Assembly (NCBI GenBank): GCA_036924285.1
Contig: JAYKYS010000001.1
Span: 33,727,501-33,791,500 of the forward strand
DNA length: 64,000 bases
Direction of reading: 5' to 3'
Source of the DNA: Asterella californica
Lineage: Eukaryota > Streptophyta > Marchantiopsida > Marchantiales > Aytoniaceae
The position numbers and the translations under genes were made by a program. The notes under the pieces are model-generated. The model was given only the letters and a program-made list of their open reading frames with translations. It ran no database searches and was not told where the DNA came from. Below are positions 60,031-64,000 of this stretch, one piece after another (the first letter of the stretch is position 1; every line of letters begins with the position of its first letter).

Positions 60031-61254
60031 ATGGCCAACCAAGGATCATCAAGTGGAGGTGTTGCTGCTGCTCAGCAACCTATTCAGTTTGATGCTGCTA
60101 CGATGAAGATGTTCCAAGCTTTTTCCATGTTTATGCAGCAGCAGCAGAGCACAGAGAGGAAGGAGGTATTAGCAACCAAGGCGTTGCAATCGGTGGTGCA
60201 TCAGATGGATCAGTTCAAGGGGACAGATATTTCCAAGTATGTGCGATACTATGCTAGGGAGATGGAGGTGAACAAGGTACCTGAGAAGGAGATGGTGGAG
60301 AACTTTGAACTTGCTGTTGTCCCTGAGATTCGTGGGCGTGTGAAGGAGCTCAAGCAGCAGCAAAGACAGAGTTGGGAGAGCTTTATGCGCGCTTTGAAGG
60401 AGGAGTACTACACTGAAGATTCAGAGAGGGTGACCAAGAGAACATTCTTGGAGTGGGTGGTGAAACCTAACAAAGGTTTGTCTGTAAATGAGTTGTTAAG
60501 GGAGTTTGATCGTCAATATGCTCAGCTTTCTAGGACAGAGAAGCTTACACTAGAGGTTGAGAAGACCGAGCTTTTCCTACAAGCAGCGGACGTGACTATT
60601 CAGGAGAAGCTTGAGCTGTTGCTGGAAGACAAGAGTGAGGAGAGAGGATTGAAGACTGACTGGAAGGAGGTTGAAGAGGCTGTTTCTTTGCTGGCCAAGA
60701 GACAGAGAAGAAGGGACAAGGTGGTGGTAAGTGAAGCAGCACCTCTGATAATTCCTGTCAAGCAGTTGCCTACTAAGCCTGCTTTGGTAATTGCTAGAGA
60801 GGAAGACTCACCGCTTGATGAGTTGATTAAGGGTATGAAGGAGCTTAAGCTTAAGCTCACTAGGTTAGAAGAGAAGGAGCAGAATGTACAGCCTGCTATG
60901 CAGAGACCTCAGATGAGAGAAGGCTTTGTTCATCATTGTATATGGTGTGATAGCCTAGACCATGTAAGGAGAGATTGTGGGGAGTTTTCAGATGCATTGA
61001 GGAAGGATCTGATCTTCTTCAAAGATGGTAAGATCCATTTGAGAGAGACTGGGATGATGTTGGGAACCAACTTTGGCAAGGGTGGTATGAAGAGACTTGT
61101 GAATGAGATATCAGCATCACATGCTGTTTCTCTTGTGAATGCTGCTACCTGTGGAGTGAAAGTGGAGATGGAGAGAGAGAAAAGGACTACTGGGTTGTGG
61201 TCAGATGTAGTGCGGTCCGTAGCTAGAACAGAGCTAGACAAGGATGTGCTATGA
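60031..61254 (+). CDS. Ty3/gypsy Gag polyprotein
   Basis: A 407-residue open frame from the first ATG (60031). A Gln-rich N-terminus (QAFSMFMQQQQ) is followed by a long helical capsid-like region with FDRQYAQLSRTEKLTLE and a perfect CCHC zinc knuckle, CIWCDSLDHVRRDC, at about residues 303-316 (C-x2-C-x4-H-x4-C). After it comes LGTNFGKGGMKRL, conserved in the decayed copies. Gag forms the virus-like particle and binds element RNA. It ends at a single TGA (61252-61254); the same frame then continues open for another 382 codons into protease. Two relatives lie in the window: 580-1770 and 58290-54750. Confidence 0.92.
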   Translation: MANQGSSSGGVAAAQQPIQFDAATMKMFQAFSMFMQQQQSTERKEVLATKALQSVVHQMDQFKGTDISKYVRYYAREMEVNKVPEKEMVENFELAVVPEIRGRVKELKQQQRQSWESFMRALKEEYYTEDSERVTKRTFLEWVVKPNKGLSVNELLREFDRQYAQLSRTEKLTLEVEKTELFLQAADVTIQEKLELLLEDKSEERGLKTDWKEVEEAVSLLAKRQRRRDKVVVSEAAPLIIPVKQLPTKPALVIAREEDSPLDELIKGMKELKLKLTRLEEKEQNVQPAMQRPQMREGFVHHCIWCDSLDHVRRDCGEFSDALRKDLIFFKDGKIHLRETGMMLGTNFGKGGMKRLVNEISASHAVSLVNAATCGVKVEMEREKRTTGLWSDVVRSVARTELDKDVL

Positions 61255-62403
61255 AGGGTTGGCAACTCAATTAGAGAAACTACAGGATGGAATGACCCTG
61301 TGGATACTATGTCAGTGCATGCTTATGTTGCAAGAAGTCAGCATGAAGCTCTACTAGAAGAAAAACGCAGGAGGGAGGATGCAGGTGAGGCTTCTACCGC
61401 CAAACGACCTGCTACAAGGAGTGAAAGGGCTAGACCAGAGGCAAGGCAGGAGACAACACCTACTCGGGAGGAGACTATGAAGGATCTACCATCTACAACA
61501 CCAAAGGAGAAGGAGAGAAGCAAGGAGAAGGGTAAGATGCCTGCATACAAACTTCAGTCTGACATTGAGATTGCTACAGACTTGAAGCAGGTGTTAGAGA
61601 ATCGTATCTTGAATGGGAAGGTTGAGTTTACCTTGGGTGAGATTCTTGGGATAGCAAAGCGTGAATTCCATGAGGTTATCATAGATATCATCAAGAGGAA
61701 ACGTCAGATTTTGGGTGAAGCAGCTACGCTTAACGCTCTAAGGACCAAACTGTCGGAGGATGAGGAAGATGAAATTGCTGGTTATTGCTCTCAAGTATCA
61801 GAGGGGAGTTCGTATCAGCACGTGAGGTTTGAAGATGAGGTGGAAGCATCGCAGAAGAGCCATTATTCTCACAACCATTGGGCAAGAGCAACCACTGAGA
61901 CCTTGGTGAAGTTGGGAGATCTGGAGGAACCTGTGGTGGCGTTGATTGATCATGGCTCAGAGATTAATTTGATGTCTAAGGAGCTGTACAAGCGTGGGAG
62001 GTGGCCCATAGACACCGATCATGGATGGCTTATCCGTGCTGCCAACAACCAGAGGGGAGAACTCTATGGTGCTTGTCCTAACATCAAGGTAACTGTGGGT
62101 GACATCAGTGATGTTCAGAATTTCTTTGTGCAAGACATGTCAACCTATCCTATCATTCTAGGGCAGCCTTACATTACTGCTGTTAGAATGGAGACACGAG
62201 TTATGGATGATGGTTCAGCTTATGCTAGGATACGTAGTAGAGACGGCAAAAGAGCTGTTCAATTTTTGACCGTTGCTGCAGAACATGAGAGGAATCGTGA
62301 TAGCTTGAGAGACCGTCCACTACCTAAGATTACTCAGGAGTTTAGAGAGTCTAGGGGTTTTGGCAGAGTACCATTGAAGAGCGAGACTTCAACGGTACAG
62401 TAG
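61255..62403 (+). CDS. Protease-containing ORF, in frame with gag after one UGA
   Basis: 382 codons in the gag frame; the first ATG is at 61309. It opens with ETTGWNDPVD, matching ATGWRDPID in the reverse copy. A basic linker follows, then FTLGEILGIAKREFHEVIID, then the retropepsin core VALIDHGSEINLMSKELY with catalytic Asp at 61948-61950, and later IILGQPYI, the ILG block typical of retropepsins. The active site is DHG instead of the usual DTG or DSG; the reverse copy has the same. Protease would cut the polyprotein. The ORF ends at TAG 62401-62403; pol overlaps its last 49 nt in the -1 frame. Confidence 0.85.
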   Translation, partial: RVGNSIRETTGWNDPVDTMSVHAYVARSQHEALLEEKRRREDAGEASTAKRPATRSERARPEARQETTPTREETMKDLPSTTPKEKERSKEKGKMPAYKLQSDIEIATDLKQVLENRILNGKVEFTLGEILGIAKREFHEVIIDIIKRKRQILGEAATLNALRTKLSEDEEDEIAGYCSQVSEGSSYQHVRFEDEVEASQKSHYSHNHWARATTETLVKLGDLEEPVVALIDHGSEINLMSKELYKRGRWPIDTDHGWLIRAANNQRGELYGACPNIKVTVGDISDVQNFFVQDMSTYPIILGQPYITAVRMETRVMDDGSAYARIRSRDGKRAVQFLTVAAEHERNRDSLRDRPLPKITQEFRESRGFGRVPLKSETSTVQ

Positions 62404-62418
62404 AGCTAGGATTCTCGC
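62355..62418 (+). promoter_or_regulatory. Predicted programmed -1 ribosomal frameshift site (heptamer + pseudoknot)
   Basis: Heptamer G GGT TTT at 62355-62361, in the phase AGG|GGT|TTT of the protease frame. Spacer 62362-62367 (6 nt). Stem 1 pairs 62368-62379 with 62387-62398 (12 bp, one A-C mismatch). Loop bases GCGAGA (62381-62386) pair with TCTCGC (62413-62418) as stem 2. The last -1-frame stop (TAG 62352-62354) lies immediately before the heptamer, and the -1 frame is then open to the window edge. Slippage would join protease to RT. Confidence 0.75.
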
Positions 62419-64000
62419 CTGATCCAGTAGAGCATGAGGCTTTATCCACTGGCTTCTTAGGATTGACGGCATGTGGGTCAGTGTGTTATAGGAAAGTTGA
62501 GAATCTGAAGAGGTTTGAGAGGCAACATGTGAAGTGTGTACAGCAGTCTTTGTGGGACAGTGGAGAGTTAGCAGGAGATGAATATATATCTGGAGTGTTT
62601 GAAGAGCAGTATTTGGTAGATACTATAGGGGAGTTGAAATCTATAGTAGAAAGTTCTGTAGATGATGTAGATAGAGTGGTGAGAGTGAGCTCCAAGGAGC
62701 TTTATGATGTAATTGATAAGTTTATAGATCGACAAGAGGTGTATGTGGAGACCAAGTACAAGTCAGTGGCAAAGAAAGTTAAACCAGTGGCTTTGCCTTT
62801 ACCACTCGACTACAATCAGAAGATGGAGCAAGCTGCACGAGAATCGACGCTCAGAGGACCGAGAAAAATTGGGCACCAGTTCACAGAAACAACACTGAAG
62901 GAGCTGAGGATTGGAGGTGATGGGTTTCTTACTGAGCAAGAGAAGAAGAGCTTCAAGGAGATGCTATCTAGGCATGGTAAGGCGTTTGCGTTTGAGTCAC
63001 ATGAAGTAGGATGTGTGGATCCAAGTATAGTTGCACCTATGGTAATCTTTACTATACCGCATGTGCCTTGGAATCTACGTCCTATCCCTGTGCCTAGAGC
63101 TCATCTGCCAAAGCTGATAGACTTGCTCAATGAGAGGATTAGGATGGGTATCTTGGAACCATCTATAGCTCCCTATTCTAGCAGATGGTTTACTGTTCCG
63201 AAGAAGAGTGGAGCTTTGAGATTCATTCAAGATATGCAGCCAGTTAACAAGGTAACTATCAGGAATATGGGTATAGGACCTATTGTAGACGAGTTTGCGG
63301 AGGCTTTTGCTGGTCGTGCTATCTATTCCATGGGAGACTTATATTCAGGTTATGACCAGTTTCAGTTATCCTCTGAAAGTAGAGACTTGACTACAATGAG
63401 GACACCTTTAGGGTTACTAAGGATGTGCACCTTACCGCAAGGTGCTACCAATTCGGTAGCACATATGATGAATGGCATGAACAAAGTTTTGAGGGACTTC
63501 ATTCCTGAAAAAACTATGCCATTCCTTGATGATGTGCCGATCAAAGGGTGTGCTGAGGAGGAGAAGAATGAGGTAAAAGATCAGAGGGGGTGCCGTAAGT
63601 TTGTAGCAGATCACATAGCTGATTGTGATAAGATACTGAGTCGACTGGAAGAGGTTCATTTGACTTTATCAGGAGCCAAGTCTGTGTTTGGAGTACAAGA
63701 GGTGTTAATAGTGGGACATCTGTGTGGATCTTATGGTCGGAAACCTTGTCCAAACAAGGTTGATGCCATCCGAAGGATGAAGGAGACATGTGGATCGGTT
63801 ACTGAGGTGAGAAGGTTTCTAGGAGCATGTGTGTTTTATCATATATGGATTCCACACTTTGCACATGTAGCAGATCCGTTGTACAAGCTGCTGAGGAAGG
63901 GGCAAAGATTTCAGTGGCAAGAGAAGCAAAGCGAGTCTATGAGGAAGTTGAAGGATCTTTTAGCTTCACCACCAACTCTACGGAAGGTAACATATGAGTT
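62355..64000 (+). CDS. Ty3/gypsy pol: RT (partial, runs off the window), -1 frame to protease
   Basis: Open in one frame from 62355 to the right edge (548 codons) with no stop. The first part is acidic and includes SGVFEEQYLV, matched in the reverse copy. RT begins near 63010 with MVIFTIPHVPWNLRP, then GILEPSIAPYSSRWF, FIQDMQPVNK, YSMGDLYSGYDQF, TLPQGATNSVAHMMN and the catalytic PFLDD (63519-63533). The thumb and connection follow (VGHLCGSYGRK, VRRFLGACVFYHIWIPHFAH). The catalytic box reads FLDD rather than YIDD. RNase H and integrase would follow outside the window. No independent start is evident; expression is inferred to depend on the frameshift at 62355. Confidence 0.9.

Noticed and set aside
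62401..62409. TAG at the protease end considered as a readthrough stop
   Set aside because: A second in-frame TAG follows two codons later, so readthrough cannot reach RT; the -1 frame is the open one.
1..64000. CRISPR array, rRNA or tRNA gene
   Set aside because: No regularly spaced repeats, no rRNA core sequence and no convincing tRNA A-box/B-box pair with a cloverleaf was found by reading. A tRNA scan was not possible, so a missed tRNA cannot be excluded.

Overview
The window looks like nuclear DNA of a land plant, most likely a bryophyte or other early-diverging lineage. A plant L-type lectin receptor kinase, a plant ZIP transporter of the At3g08650 type and a Tim17/22/23-family protein point to a plant. 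Single-exon versions of several genes and the abundant Ty3/gypsy elements fit a moss or liverwort, but the species is inference. Six host genes can be supported; the rest is repeats, relics and AT-rich intergenic DNA.

Host genes in order: a bL31-type ribosomal protein (3689-3886, +) behind a TATA box; a two-exon conserved plant protein of unknown function (4258-5733, +); an IMPACT/YIH1 homologue with RWD and UPF0029 domains (9657-10634, -); a ZIP metal transporter (18538-20118, +); an L-type lectin receptor kinase (26005-28161, +) with an (AG)n tract in its leader; and a Tim17/22/23-family membrane protein (37114-37815, -). They share no obvious pathway and are not in operons.

Mobile DNA: a degenerate LTR plus gag (1-1770) with a matching LTR at about 14050-15150; a broken gypsy RT fragment (16760-17165, -); two related MITEs (6973-7307 and 29318-29638), one with a 10-bp target duplication; a decayed, possibly spliced transposase-like gene (32870-34790, -); and an AT-rich dispersed repeat family (38560-41770). 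From 44.65 kb to the right edge the window is almost solid retrotransposon. It holds a decayed gypsy element whose pol ends in a PHD finger (44655-54700, -, with its 3' end present twice and a 1.83-kb insertion), a decayed copy of a second gypsy family (54750-58650, -), and a largely intact copy of that second family (about 58650 to beyond 64000, +).

The most interesting signal is in the intact element. Gag and protease share one frame, separated by a single UGA. RT lies in the -1 frame and overlaps the protease frame by 49 nt. The overlap opens exactly at a G GGT TTT heptamer, followed after 6 nt by a 12-bp stem whose loop can pair 6 bp with downstream sequence. This is the layout of a programmed -1 frameshift site with an H-type pseudoknot. 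The decayed opposite-strand copy keeps the heptamer, phase, 7-nt spacer, stem and loop pairing, although the stem sequence is largely different.
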